Numbered from the stretch's first letter, positions 35,895 to 45,644 are shown. The stretch: DNA of 64,000 bases from Paraburkholderia sp. BL21I4N1 (GCF_002973525.1 NZ_PVEN01000006.1:62001-126000); one strand, 5' to 3'. The notes: generated by a model from the letters alone, not told the origin. Numbers and translations are program-made.

Positions 35895-38800
35895 TTACGC
35901 GGGCTTGGCAGCGCCGCCATGGTCCGGCGCGGGGCCGTCGTTGCCATTACCGTTACCGCCGTCGTGGCCGCCCGAGTGGTCCGCATCGTCGTCGTTGGCG
36001 TGGCGCCGTGCGAGCCGGGTATGAATACCCGCGAACACCAGCGGCACGAAAAACAGCGTGGACACCGTGGCAAACAGCAGACCGCCGATCACCGCGCGGC
36101 CGAGCGGCGCGTTCTGCTCGGCGCCTTCGCCGAGGCCGAGCGCCATGGGAATCATGCCGATAATCATGGCGAAGGCGGTCATCAGCACCGGCCGGATCCG
36201 GCTCGCTCCGGCTTCGAGCGCGGCGGTCAGCGGCGGTGCGCCGGCCGAAAGCCGCTGGCGCGCGAACGAGACCATCAGAATACTGTTGGCGGTGGCCACG
36301 CCCATCGTCATGATCGCGCCGGTCAGCGCCGGCACGCTCAGATGCGTGCCCGTCAGAAACAGCATCCACACAATGCCCGCAAGCGCCGCCGGCAACGCAC
36401 TGACGATAATCAGCGGATCGACCCACGACTGGAAGTTCACCACGATCAACAGGTACACCAGCACGATCGCCATCGCCACGCCAATACCTAGCCCGAAGAA
36501 CGAACTGCGCATGGTTTGCACCTGGCCACGCACGATAATCTGACTGCCGCGCGGCAGCGACGCGCGCGCGTCATTCACCAGCTTGTCGACCTGGCTCGCC
36601 ACACTGCCCAGATCGCGGCTTTCCACGCTCACATACAGATCGATCACCGGCTTGATGTTGTAGTGCGTGACTTCCGCGAACTGGCTCTGCGGCGACACGC
36701 GCACCAGGTTGCCCAACAATTGCGTCGGCCCGTTGGCCGAACCCGACACGGGCGTGCGCAGCAATTCGTCGATCGACGAGATCTGGTACTGCGGCGTCTG
36801 CACCGCGACGCTGTATTCCACGCCATTGCGGTTGTTGAACCAGAAACCCGGCGACGTTTGCGAACTGCCCGACAACGAAATGAGCACGTTTTGCGCCACG
36901 TTGCTCGCACTCAGATTGAGCTGCTGCAAACGGGTGCGATCCATCTGAAGATTGATGGCCGGTTCATCCAGTTTCTGCTGGATGTGGGTATCTACCGTGC
37001 CGGGAATCATGCGCACCTGCTTCAGCAGTTTGCGCGCAATCTCGAAGTTGCCCTGCTGATCCGCGCCGGAAATCTGCACGTCCACCGCCGCCGGCAAACC
37101 GAAGTTCAGAATCTGCGTGACGATGTCGGCCGGCTGGAAGAAAAACTCCACGCCCGGAAAGCGCCGCGGCAGGATCGTGCGCAACTTGTCCATGTAGGTT
37201 TGCGTCGGCTTGTGGTCTTCGTTCAGCGCGACCTGGATCTCGCCGTCGAGCGTGCCGATCGTGCCGGCATTGCTGTACGAGAGATTGATACCGCTATACG
37301 GCAAGCCGAGGTTATCGAGGATCGTGCCCAGTTCCTTCGCGGGGACGACCTCGCGAATCGTCTTCTCGACTTCGTCGGCGAGACGCGCGGTTTCCTCGAT
37401 CCGGGTACCGGTGGGCGCGCGCATATGCAGGCGGATGTCGCCCGCGTCGACACTCGGGAAGAAATCTTCGCCAAGCACGAAAATCAGCCCCATCGACACG
37501 ATGCAGAAGCCGAGGAACAGGCTACCGAAACGTCCGCGCCGGACCAGCACGCTGCTCAGAATCATGATGTAACCGGCCCGCATGCGCTCGAAACCCTGAT
37601 CGAAGCGGTGATAGATACGCATGAACGGATTGGGTTTCGCGCCCGCTTTCGGCTTGTGCGCGTGGCCCATCAGCAGCATCGCCAGGGTCGGCACCAGCGT
37701 GCGCGACAGAATGTACGAGGCGAGCATCGCGAACACCACCGCTTCCGCGAGCGGCACGAACAGGTAACGCGCCACGCCGGTCAGGAAGAACATCGGCACG
37801 AACACGATACAGATACACAACGTGGACACCAGCGCCGGAATGGCGATTTCGCCCGCGCCGTCGAGAATCGCGTCGTGCAGATTCGTGCCCATATGCAGAT
37901 GCCGTTCGATATTCTCGATCGTCACCGTTGCATCGTCGACCAGAATCCCGACGGCGAGCGCGAGGCCGCCGAGCGTCATGATGTTGATGGTCTGCCCGAG
38001 CGCATGCAACGCAATCAGCGAAGACAGAATCGACAACGGAATCGAGATCGCGATGATGCAGGTGCTGCGCCAGTTGCCGAGAAACAGCAGAATCATCGCG
38101 GCGGTCAGCGCGGCGGCGACCAGCGCCTCACGCACCACGCCCTGCACGGCGGCTTTCACGAACACCGACTGATCGAACAGCGCCGTCACCTTCAGGTCGG
38201 GCGGCAACGACGCGCGCGCGGCCGGCAGCAGGTCGCGCAGCGTATTGACGATCGACAGCGTCGACGCACTGCCGTTCTTGAGCACCGAGATCAACACGCC
38301 GCGATGGCCGTCCTGACGCACCACGTTGGTCTGCGGCGAGAAACCGTCGCGTACGTGCGCGACCTCGCGCAGATAGGTGGTCGCACCGTTGAGCGTGCGC
38401 ACCGGAATGTCGTTGAGCCCTTCCACCGTGGCGGGCGAGCCGTTCATGTTGATCGTGTATTCCTTCGGCCCGATCTTGGCCGTACCGGTCGGCAGAATCA
38501 GGTTTTGCGCGTTGAACGCATTGACCACGTCCGAAGGCGTCAGCCCCTTGGCGAGCAACGCGCGCGTATCGAGGTCCACTGAAATCAGCCGCGACTTGCC
38601 GCCGTACGGATATGGCACGGCCGCGCCGGGAATCGTCACGAGTTGCGGGCGCAGGAAGTTCAGCGCGGTGTCGTTGAGCGCCTGCTCCGAGAGTTTCGGG
38701 CTCGACAGGCCGAGCTGGATCACTGGAATGCTCGAGGCCGAATAGCTGATGACGAGCGGCGGCGTCGCGCCCGGCGGCATCTGCTTGAGCTGCGCCTGCT

Positions 38801-39137
38801 CCACCGCCACGGTCTGTGCGATCGCCGTCTGGATGTTCGCGGTGGGCTGCAGGAAAATCTTCAGGATCGCAATGCCCGCCAGCGACTGCGACTCGATGTG
38901 CTCGATGTCGTTGACCGTGGTGGTCAGGCTGCGCTCATTGACCGAGGTGATACGGTTGGCCATGTCTTCGGCCGACAAACCGGTGTAATTCCAGATGATG
39001 CTGACCACCGGAATATTGATTTCCGGCAACACGTCGACCGGCGTGGTGAACAGCACGAACGGCGTCGCCAGCAAGATCAGAAGGGCCATCACGATGAACG
39101 TGTATGGCCGTTTAAGCGCAACGTTGACAATCCACAT
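35895..39137 (-). CDS. RND efflux permease with an aspartate/histidine/glycine-rich C-terminal tail
   Basis: This 1080-residue pump has TM4 acidic residues in AVGILVDDATVTIENIERH and an N-terminus MWIVNVALKRPYTFIVM. It is about 30-40 residues longer than the first RND pump because of a polar tail after the last helix (HANDDDADHSGGHDGGNGN and on). The tail could bind metal ions, and the linked regulators look like metal sensors. The pump core, however, lacks clear evidence for the metal-type (CusA) subfamily. It is the first gene of the operon. Confidence 0.92.
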   Translation of the reverse strand: MWIVNVALKRPYTFIVMALLILLATPFVLFTTPVDVLPEINIPVVSIIWNYTGLSAEDMANRITSVNERSLTTTVNDIEHIESQSLAGIAILKIFLQPTANIQTAIAQTVAVEQAQLKQMPPGATPPLVISYSASSIPVIQLGLSSPKLSEQALNDTALNFLRPQLVTIPGAAVPYPYGGKSRLISVDLDTRALLAKGLTPSDVVNAFNAQNLILPTGTAKIGPKEYTINMNGSPATVEGLNDIPVRTLNGATTYLREVAHVRDGFSPQTNVVRQDGHRGVLISVLKNGSASTLSIVNTLRDLLPAARASLPPDLKVTALFDQSVFVKAAVQGVVREALVAAALTAAMILLFLGNWRSTCIIAISIPLSILSSLIALHALGQTINIMTLGGLALAVGILVDDATVTIENIERHLHMGTNLHDAILDGAGEIAIPALVSTLCICIVFVPMFFLTGVARYLFVPLAEAVVFAMLASYILSRTLVPTLAMLLMGHAHKPKAGAKPNPFMRIYHRFDQGFERMRAGYIMILSSVLVRRGRFGSLFLGFCIVSMGLIFVLGEDFFPSVDAGDIRLHMRAPTGTRIEETARLADEVEKTIREVVPAKELGTILDNLGLPYSGINLSYSNAGTIGTLDGEIQVALNEDHKPTQTYMDKLRTILPRRFPGVEFFFQPADIVTQILNFGLPAAVDVQISGADQQGNFEIARKLLKQVRMIPGTVDTHIQQKLDEPAINLQMDRTRLQQLNLSASNVAQNVLISLSGSSQTSPGFWFNNRNGVEYSVAVQTPQYQISSIDELLRTPVSGSANGPTQLLGNLVRVSPQSQFAEVTHYNIKPVIDLYVSVESRDLGSVASQVDKLVNDARASLPRGSQIIVRGQVQTMRSSFFGLGIGVAMAIVLVYLLIVVNFQSWVDPLIIVSALPAALAGIVWMLFLTGTHLSVPALTGAIMTMGVATANSILMVSFARQRLSAGAPPLTAALEAGASRIRPVLMTAFAMIIGMIPMALGLGEGAEQNAPLGRAVIGGLLFATVSTLFFVPLVFAGIHTRLARRHANDDDADHSGGHDGGNGNGNDGPAPDHGGAAKPA

Positions 39138-39461
39138 GAAACGCGCCCGAGAGAATGCTGGTAAGGGATGGTTGAATCCAGCGCATATGCTAGATCGCTA
39201 GCACCAACACCTGCATGGCGTGAAAATGGCGATATTGTCAGGAAGGCTAATGTAAGGAAAAAAGTGCTGGAAACGCGGCCTCGTTTGGCGATGAGCAAAC
39301 GTTTGTTAAATGAAAATAAGCGCGATTGGCGATACTTCCGACCGCCTGTCTCGCGCGGGAACGACGGGACAGGCGCTCAGAACAAATCACGACAGGTCAA
39401 TACGTAATCTGGCTTTCGGAACGGCTTCGGTCGGCGGCCAAACCGCATTACGTCTGCAAAA
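39138..39461. other. 324-nt leader of the second RND operon
   Basis: This region should contain the RND operon promoter and the 3' end of the VOC transcript. A perfect inverted repeat GCTAG-ATCG-CTAGC at 39189-39202 lies 52 nt before the pump start and is a candidate regulator site. No gene is visible. Confidence 0.4.
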
Positions 39462-39896
39462 TCACTTCGCAAACAACGACGACATATCGGCGAACGCCTT
39501 GAATTCCAGCGCATTGCCCGACGGATCGAGGAAGAACATGGTCGCCTGTTCGCCGACTTCACCCTTGAAACGCACATGCGGTTCGATGATGAAGTCGATG
39601 CCGGCCTGTTGCAGCTTATCCGCGGCCGCCTGCCATTGCGCCATCGACAGCACGGCGCCGAAGTGACGGACCGGCACGGCGTCGCCGTCCACCTTGCTGG
39701 TGTGACGGTGGCCAAGTTCCTCCGGCGCGAGGTGCGCGACGATCTGATGGCCGTAGAAGTTGAAATCGACCCACGCCTCCGAACTGCGGCCTTCCGGACA
39801 ACCCAGCAGGTCGCCGTAAAACTCGCGGGCGGCGGTGAGACTATGAACAGGAAACGCCAGATGGAACGGCGGCAAACGGGTTTCGGCAGCGCTCAT
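39462..39896 (-). CDS. VOC-superfamily (glyoxalase-like) protein
   Basis: This 144-residue protein has paired beta-alpha-beta modules: PPFHLAFPVHSLTAAREFYG, HFGAVLSMAQWQAAADKLQ and the C-terminal MFFLDPSGNALEFKAF, where histidine and glutamate usually bind a metal. Family members are dioxygenases, isomerases or antibiotic-binding proteins. It is divergent from a LysR regulator. The function is unknown. Confidence 0.87.
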   Translation of the reverse strand: MSAAETRLPPFHLAFPVHSLTAAREFYGDLLGCPEGRSSEAWVDFNFYGHQIVAHLAPEELGHRHTSKVDGDAVPVRHFGAVLSMAQWQAAADKLQQAGIDFIIEPHVRFKGEVGEQATMFFLDPSGNALEFKAFADMSSLFAK

Positions 39897-39969
39897 GACG
39901 GGAAAGCTCGCGGTGGGTATGGAAAGCCCATTTTAACCATGACCAAAATTGCTTAAAAACGATATATAT

Positions 39970-39998
39970 TTGATCTGACCAACACCAAAATCGATCAA
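39970..39998. promoter_or_regulatory. Candidate LysR operator in the VOC/LysR divergent region
   Basis: TTGATC (39970-39975) and GATCAA (39993-39998) form a perfect inverted repeat with 17 nt between, in an AT-rich stretch 7 nt before the LysR start. It could be an autoregulatory site. Confidence 0.35.
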
Positions 39999-40004
39999 TC
40001 TATC

Positions 40005-40880
40005 ATGCTGAGCGAACTCAAAACCTTCATTGCCGTCAGCCGGTACGGCACGTTCTCCGGCGCGGGCGCGCGCATCGGCCTGACGCAATCCGCCGTGAGC
40101 GCGCAGATGCAGCGGCTCGAGGAAGAACTCGGCTTCGCACTGTTCGACCGCACCGGGCGCTCCGCCACGTTGAACGACGCGGGCCGCGAAACGCTGGCGC
40201 TCGCCGAGGAAATGATGGCGCTGTACGCGCGGCTCTCGGAGCGCGGCGCGGTCGCGGCGGAAAGCGGCATGCTGCGCGTGGGCGCGATTGCGTCCGCGCA
40301 GGTGTCGTTTCTGGCCGACGCGCTGGCGCGCTTTCGCGACGACCGCCCCGGCTGGCGAATTCGCGTCGTGCCGGGCGTGTCGCTAGGCTTGCTGGGCCAG
40401 GTGGATTCCGGCGAACTCGATCTGGCTGTGCTCATCCGTCCGCCGTTCGCGCTGCCGTCCGAACTAGAATGGCGCACGCTCGCCACCGAGCCATTCGTGC
40501 TGCTCGCGCCGAAGGCGCTCGCGCGCAACCAGCCCGCCTGGCGCGAACTGCTCAGGGGCGCGCCGTTTATCCGCTACGACCGCGCGTCGTTCGGCGGGAG
40601 GCTGGTCGACCGGTTTCTGCGGCGCGCGCGGCTGAACGTGCAGGACGTGATCGAACTCGACGAGCTGCAGGGGATCGTGCAACTCGTCGCGCGCGGCATC
40701 GGCGTGGCGCTGATTCCGAATACGGCGGGGCTCGGCAAGTGGCCCGCGAACGTCGTCGCGCTCGAACTCGGCGACGCGACTTTTTACCGCGAAATCGGCC
40801 TTGTGCAGCGTCCGCGGCATAGCCGGCAAGCAGTGGCGGATGCGCTCGCCGACTGCATCGGTGCGGCGGCTGGCGCGTGA
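40005..40880 (+). CDS. LysR-family transcriptional regulator
   Basis: This 291-residue protein has an N-terminal HTH (LKTFIAVSRYGTFSGAGARI, LTQSAVSAQMQRLEEELGF) and an effector domain with VDSGELDLAVLIRPPFALPS. It is divergent from the VOC gene and probably controls it. A LysE exporter follows on the same strand 190 nt later and could also be a target. Confidence 0.9.
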   Translation: MLSELKTFIAVSRYGTFSGAGARIGLTQSAVSAQMQRLEEELGFALFDRTGRSATLNDAGRETLALAEEMMALYARLSERGAVAAESGMLRVGAIASAQVSFLADALARFRDDRPGWRIRVVPGVSLGLLGQVDSGELDLAVLIRPPFALPSELEWRTLATEPFVLLAPKALARNQPAWRELLRGAPFIRYDRASFGGRLVDRFLRRARLNVQDVIELDELQGIVQLVARGIGVALIPNTAGLGKWPANVVALELGDATFYREIGLVQRPRHSRQAVADALADCIGAAAGA

Positions 40881-41070
40881 GCGAACGCACAACCACCCAC
40901 GCCCACGCCCACGCCCGATTGTGCTGTTGCGGTCCGTACCAACTGTATCTGTGAGCAGGAAGCGTGAGCGCTCAGAATCGTTGCTCGCACATCGAGTCGT
41001 CTTCTGAGTCGCCGTTCTTCGCCGTGTTCGTGCCGAGCGGCACGGTTTGCCCGCCATCGAGGTTTAGCCC

Positions 41071-41709
41071 ATGATTACCAGCACCTTCCTCACCGCCGAC
41101 GTCCTGATCGCCTACGGCGCCTACTTCGTCGGCACCGCGAGCCCGGGGCCGAGCAACCTGGCGATCATGTCGCTGGCCATGAGCGGAGGCCGCCGCGCCG
41201 CCCTGACCTTCGCGCTAGGCGTGGTATCGGGTTCTTTCTTCTGGGCGCTGCTGGCGTCGCTGGGGTTGTCGGCGCTGCTGGCCTCTTACTCCGAAGGTCT
41301 GATCGCGATCAAGATTGCCGGCGGCCTCTATCTGCTGTGGCTCGGTTTCAAGTCCGCACGCTCCGCTTTTAGCGCGGGCGCGTTGCCGGCCAACGCGGCT
41401 CGCCAGAACGAGCCGCCGCAACGGCTCTATCTGCGCGGTCTGTTGATGCATCTCACCAATCCGAAGGCGATCCTCGTCTGGCTGTCGATCGTGTCGCTGG
41501 CTGTGTCCCCGGTTGGCGGCGCCTCGCATACCGTGCCGGTGGTGCTGGGTTGCATGTGCATCGGCGTATCGGTGTTCAGCAGCTACGCGGTGCTGTTCTC
41601 GACCGCATCGGCACGCCGCGTCTATCTGGCGATCCGGCGCTGGCTCGACGGTTCGCTGGCGATCATGTTCGGAATTGCCGGCCTCAAGATGCTGACGTCG
41701 AAAAACTAA
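41071..41709 (+). CDS. LysE/RhtB-family amino-acid exporter
   Basis: This 212-residue membrane protein has six predicted helices. The family signature GTASPGPSNLAIMSLAMSGG occurs near the N-terminus and HLTNPKAILVWLS in the middle. The start at 41071 has a GAGG site. Known relatives export lysine, threonine, homoserine lactone or similar. It may be regulated by the LysR protein upstream. Confidence 0.93.
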   Translation: MITSTFLTADVLIAYGAYFVGTASPGPSNLAIMSLAMSGGRRAALTFALGVVSGSFFWALLASLGLSALLASYSEGLIAIKIAGGLYLLWLGFKSARSAFSAGALPANAARQNEPPQRLYLRGLLMHLTNPKAILVWLSIVSLAVSPVGGASHTVPVVLGCMCIGVSVFSSYAVLFSTASARRVYLAIRRWLDGSLAIMFGIAGLKMLTSKN

Positions 41710-41787
41710 CCGCAGGCGCGGTTCATGAAGCGCACCGCCGCTCTGCGATACTGTCGCCACCCCAAGCCGAGCGGATCCACGAACACA

Positions 41788-42147
41788 ATGAGCGGTACCG
41801 ATCATTCAAACCCGGGCGCGCAACGTCCGTCGCCGCAAAAGCGGTTTTATCTGGCGGGCGCCGCGGTGCTGGTCGCCAGTCTGATCGCCGCGGTAATTCT
41901 CTATGTGACGGCCGCGGAGCCCGACAGCGCCGTCTCACAGTACGGCATTGCCGACCCGCGCTATCAGATCGAATTGCAACGTATCGGCGGCACGGCGGAA
42001 GTGCTGATGGCGCAGCTACACGACTGGTTCGACGGACTGTGGCACGGCACCGCGCTCGCTTATACGGTGGCCGTGCTGGGCGCTGCCGTTGCCGGTGCGT
42101 GCTTCTTTATCGGCCATTTCTTCTTCGACGACGAACCGCCGCGCTAA
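41788..42147 (+). CDS. Small two-helix membrane protein
   Basis: This 119-residue ORF has two hydrophobic helices (FYLAGAAVLVASLIAAVILY and AYTVAVLGAAVAGACFFIG) with a ~55-residue, probably periplasmic loop between. It starts at the ATG at 41788; an ATG at 41725 would add 21 residues. No family is recognised. It converges with the SulP gene, with an 8-nt gap. Confidence 0.6.
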   Translation: MSGTDHSNPGAQRPSPQKRFYLAGAAVLVASLIAAVILYVTAAEPDSAVSQYGIADPRYQIELQRIGGTAEVLMAQLHDWFDGLWHGTALAYTVAVLGAAVAGACFFIGHFFFDDEPPR

Positions 42148-42155
42148 ACCCGCGC

Positions 42156-43868
42156 CTAGGTGGCTTCCTTGACGTGCAAGTCCGGCTTCTCCACGCCGGC
42201 CGAGCGCAGCGCCTCATGCAAGGTGCTGAAAATGCAGCTCGTGTCGATCACTGGCGTGATGCCATGCCGGTCCATATCCGCGCGCAGATAACGGTTCACG
42301 CGGGCAAAGATCACCTCGATGCCGCCGGCCTTCAACGTCTCGCACAACTCCCCCACCGAACGCGCCGCCGAATAGTCGAGGTCGGTAATCGCGCTCGCGT
42401 CGACGACGAACCAGCGCACCTTGCTCGGCGCGTGATCGATCAGACGGCGCGAATCGTCGACGAAAAAGTGGTCGTTCGCGTAGAACAGGTCGGCGCCGAA
42501 GCGATAGACGATCAACCCCGGCGCGGTCTGCATGCCCGGAGCGGCGGGCACCGGCACCCAGACGCCGTCGTCGCCGGGCGCGAGAATCATCGTATGGGGC
42601 CGGTAACTGTGACGCACGTGACGCAGCAGCGAGAGCGCTACGGCCACCAGAATGCCGTGCTCGACGCCGATCAGCACGACCGCCAGCGCGGTGAACAACG
42701 CCAGCGTGAATTCGCCCGGACTTTCACGGCGAATCGCAAACAGCGCCTGCACGTTGATCAGCCCGACGGCGATCGTGAAGACGATGCTGGCAAGAATGCA
42801 ATGCGGCAGATACTGCAGAAAACGGCTGAAAAACAGCAGCACGACCACCACCACCGCCGCGAACACGACCTGCGCGAACTGGCTGCGCGTGCCCGCGCGA
42901 TCGCCCATGGCCGTTTGCGTCGGGCTGCCGTTGACCACGAAGGCGCCGGTGAACGCCGCCGCCGCGTTGGCTGCGGCGATGCCCAGCAGGTCGGCATTGG
43001 TGTCCACGGGTTCGTGATAACGCTCCGCGAACACGCGGCTCGCAGCGGCGCTCTGCGCGACGATCATCACGAAACACGAGGCGGCGACCGGCAACAGATC
43101 GAGCAGTTGCTGCCAGGTCACGGACGGCATGCGCAGCGGCGGCAAGCCACCCGCCACCGGCCCGAGCACGGAAATGCCGTGCGCCGCGAAGCCGTAAATA
43201 TCGCTGGCGGCAATGCCCGCCACGACGGCGAACAGCGGCACCGGCGCGCGCGGCAAAAAGCGTTTGCAAACGAGAATGGCGACGACCACCAGCAGTGAAA
43301 TGCCGAGCGTGGGCAGATGAATCCGCGCCGCCTCGCGCACCACCAGCGCCACCTGCGCGACGCTGCTCGCCGCATGGCCGGGCACGCCGAACATGTCGCC
43401 GAGCATGGCAATGCCGACCTGCACGCCGACGCCCGCGAGAAAGCCGACCAGCACGGTGCGCGACAGGAAGTCGGCCAGAAAACCCAGTTTGAAAATACGC
43501 GCGACGAGCAGTAACGCGGCGGTGAGCAACGCGACCATTGCGGCAAGCGACGCGTATTCGACACTCGACGCCGGCGCCATGGTGGAAAGCCGGCTTGCGA
43601 AGATCGTGGCGGTCGCGGAATCGGCGGCGACCACGAGGTGTCGCGAGGCGCCGAAAAACGCAAAGGCGAGCAACGGCAGGAAAACCGTGTAGAGCCCTGC
43701 CACGGCCGGCATGCCGGCGATACGCGCGTAGCCCAGCACTTGCGGAATATCCATCGACGCGAGTTGCACGCCGGCCAGCGCATCACGCGCGGCGCCACCG
43801 CGCGTCAAGGGAAGGACACCCTTCAGCACGCTCATGCGCGCCGTCATACTCGCCAGAAAATCTCGCAT
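42156..43868 (-). CDS. SulP-family anion transporter with STAS domain
   Basis: This 570-residue protein has about 10-12 helices with SulP motifs (ALAGVQLASMDIPQVLGYAR, HLVVAADSATATIFA, NGSPTQTAMGDRAGTRSQ). A C-terminal STAS domain (~440-560, VRWFVVDASAITDLDYSAAR) follows. Family members move sulfate, bicarbonate or dicarboxylates. No sulfur or carbon-concentrating genes are nearby, so the substrate is unclear. Confidence 0.92.
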   Translation of the reverse strand: MRDFLASMTARMSVLKGVLPLTRGGAARDALAGVQLASMDIPQVLGYARIAGMPAVAGLYTVFLPLLAFAFFGASRHLVVAADSATATIFASRLSTMAPASSVEYASLAAMVALLTAALLLVARIFKLGFLADFLSRTVLVGFLAGVGVQVGIAMLGDMFGVPGHAASSVAQVALVVREAARIHLPTLGISLLVVVAILVCKRFLPRAPVPLFAVVAGIAASDIYGFAAHGISVLGPVAGGLPPLRMPSVTWQQLLDLLPVAASCFVMIVAQSAAASRVFAERYHEPVDTNADLLGIAAANAAAAFTGAFVVNGSPTQTAMGDRAGTRSQFAQVVFAAVVVVVLLFFSRFLQYLPHCILASIVFTIAVGLINVQALFAIRRESPGEFTLALFTALAVVLIGVEHGILVAVALSLLRHVRHSYRPHTMILAPGDDGVWVPVPAAPGMQTAPGLIVYRFGADLFYANDHFFVDDSRRLIDHAPSKVRWFVVDASAITDLDYSAARSVGELCETLKAGGIEVIFARVNRYLRADMDRHGITPVIDTSCIFSTLHEALRSAGVEKPDLHVKEAT

Positions 43869-44016
43869 ACGCGATGCTGCCCCATTCTTGATGGTAATCG
43901 CGCATCGTGCCGCGATTCAGCACTCAAAGGCAAGCCCTGGCGAGGAATCGGCGAAAGATAGCGGCGTCAGCCGGTAGCGGCCGGCATGACGCAGCGCGGC
44001 AATCCGGTGCCTGGAT

Positions 44017-44115
44017 TCACCGCCTGAAGTGGCCCGTGACGGGATCCACGTGACGCGCGAAATTGAATAGCGCGACGATGCACAACGGACAGGCAATAAA
44101 GAATGCGGTCAACAT
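44017..44115 (-). CDS. Candidate 32-residue membrane microprotein
   Basis: The ATG at 44115 has a GGGG stretch upstream. The peptide is MLTAFFIACPLCIVALFNFA followed by RHVDPVTGHFRR, one hydrophobic helix and a charged tail. Two cysteines flank a proline (ACPLC). It is too short for composition tests and has no known family. It is plausible as a single-pass microprotein but unproven. Confidence 0.35.
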   Translation of the reverse strand: MLTAFFIACPLCIVALFNFARHVDPVTGHFRR

Positions 44116-44264
44116 CGCGAACCCCGTAACAGTTTGTTACCACTGAGTTTAAGGGAGCGAAAAACAAACCGCAGGAGGGGAAACGGCAAAACACTGTTGC
44201 AGAAGATTACGGGGCCGTTACGGCAGCGCGATAGCGGACCGTATCTGCCGGCTCAACGTGAAAC

Positions 44265-44297
44265 GTCGGCGCCATAGAGCCCGCACGCGGCGCCGAC
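44265..44297. terminator. Hairpin after the MHS transporter gene
   Basis: A perfect 9-bp GC-rich stem (44265-44273 with 44289-44297) lies 11 nt beyond the transporter stop. On the reverse strand only GTTTC follows, so it is at best an imperfect terminator for the amidohydrolase-porin-transporter transcript. Confidence 0.4.
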
Positions 44298-44307
44298 TGA
44301 ACCAGGC

Positions 44308-45630
44308 CTACGCGCCGTGACCGGCTTCCTTGAACAGCAGCACACCCGCGAAACTCACGAGACCGCAGACCAACATGTACCAGGCCGGCGCATAAAAACT
44401 GCCCGACAGGCGCCACAGCGCGCTGACGATCAATTGCGCGAAGCCTCCGAAGACCGTCACGCCCAGCGCGTAGATCACGCCGAGCGAGGTCGCGCGTACT
44501 TCCGGTTTGAACGCTTCGAGAATCAGCACGAAACCCGCCGGACTGGATGTCGTCATCAACGCGGTCAGCACAAACACGACCAGCACCACCGTGCCGATCG
44601 ACGGCCAGCTTTTGATCGCGTAGAAAGCCGGCAGCAGAACTGCGAGCGATACCACCGACATCGCGTACAGCACGGTCTTGCGACGCGGCATCCGGTCGGC
44701 GAGACGGCCGGCGAACGGCGCGCCGACCAGCAGCACCAGACCCGCCGTGCAGCCGGCCAGCAGCGAGACGGCCGACGGCATGCCGGTCGTCAGCGTCAGG
44801 AAGGCGGGCAGAAAAAATACGATCACGTACATCGTCGAGGTACCGCCGATCACCAGCATCGTGCCCGCCACGATTTGCCGCCATTCGATACGCGGTTTCG
44901 GCGAGGCCGCACTGGAGCTTGCCAGGCCATGCGTTTCCTCCTGCCCGTTGCGCGCGGCCGGCAAGGTCTCGTCCAGATTGCGGCGCAGATAGAAACCGAG
45001 CGGGCCGATCAGCAGGCCGATCAGAAACGGGACGCGCCAGCCCCACGCCAGCAGCGCCTCGTGCGACAGGTAGCGCGACAGCGTCGCGGCAACCAGCGCG
45101 CCGGCGAGCGCCGCGCCGCCCTGCGAAGCCATTTGCCAGCTCACCAGCGAACCGCGCCGCCCCGCGCTGCCCGACTCCATCAACAGCGTGGTGGCCGCGC
45201 CCACTTCACCGCCCGCCGAAAAACCTTGCAGCAAGCGGCCCAGCACGATCAGCACGGGCGCCGCCAGACCGATCGACGCGTAGGTGGGCGCGAGGCCAAT
45301 CATGCCGGTGCCGAGCGCCATCAACGACACGGTGAGCACGAGTGCCTGCTTGCGTCCCGCGCGGTCGGCGTACGCGCCGATCACGATGCTGCCGAGCGGC
45401 CGCACGACGAAGCCGACGCCGAACGTAGCGAGCGACATCATCAGCGCGGCGGCCTCGCTGCCGGTCGGAAAGAACAGCTTGCCGATCAGCGCCGCGAAAA
45501 AGCTGTAGACCGTGAAGTCGAAAAACTCCAGGCCGTTGCCGAGCGCCGCCGCGACGATGGTCCGGCGCGACGCCCGCTGTCCGGCCGCCTTGCCGGCGAC
45601 TGCGCTTGCATTGGGTTGGATGGCATTCAT
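44308..45630 (-). CDS. MFS transporter, metabolite:H+ symporter (MHS) type
   Basis: This 440-residue protein has 12 predicted helices. The GNGLEFFDFTVYSFFAALIG start, the VVRPLGSIVIGAYADRAGRK loop and RLLQGFSAGGEVGAATTLLM are typical of MHS carriers such as those for citrate, ketoglutarate or proline/betaine. It lies 14 nt behind the porin gene on the same strand. This suggests it takes up the product or substrate of the amidohydrolase upstream. Confidence 0.92.
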   Translation of the reverse strand: MNAIQPNASAVAGKAAGQRASRRTIVAAALGNGLEFFDFTVYSFFAALIGKLFFPTGSEAAALMMSLATFGVGFVVRPLGSIVIGAYADRAGRKQALVLTVSLMALGTGMIGLAPTYASIGLAAPVLIVLGRLLQGFSAGGEVGAATTLLMESGSAGRRGSLVSWQMASQGGAALAGALVAATLSRYLSHEALLAWGWRVPFLIGLLIGPLGFYLRRNLDETLPAARNGQEETHGLASSSAASPKPRIEWRQIVAGTMLVIGGTSTMYVIVFFLPAFLTLTTGMPSAVSLLAGCTAGLVLLVGAPFAGRLADRMPRRKTVLYAMSVVSLAVLLPAFYAIKSWPSIGTVVLVVFVLTALMTTSSPAGFVLILEAFKPEVRATSLGVIYALGVTVFGGFAQLIVSALWRLSGSFYAPAWYMLVCGLVSFAGVLLFKEAGHGA

Positions 45631-45644
45631 GGTGAGCGTCGCGC

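Larger units (their letters stand above)
43869..44307. other. 439-nt region between the SulP and MHS genes
   Basis: It holds the SulP promoter region, a candidate 32-codon membrane ORF at 44017-44115 and a strong hairpin at 44265-44297. No larger gene is convincing; longer frames here have no start signals or protein-like composition. Confidence 0.4.

Noticed and set aside
36516..38582. 688-codon forward frame opposite the second RND pump
   Set aside because: Low-complexity Arg/His/Gln composition and full overlap with a well-supported pump gene.
40891..40917. Short CCCACG tandem repeat as a possible repeat element
   Set aside because: Only three copies in a GC-rich spacer; no sign of function.
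43967..44194. 75-codon reverse frame in the SulP-MHS gap
   Set aside because: No ribosome site and no protein-like pattern; a different 32-codon frame inside it looks better.
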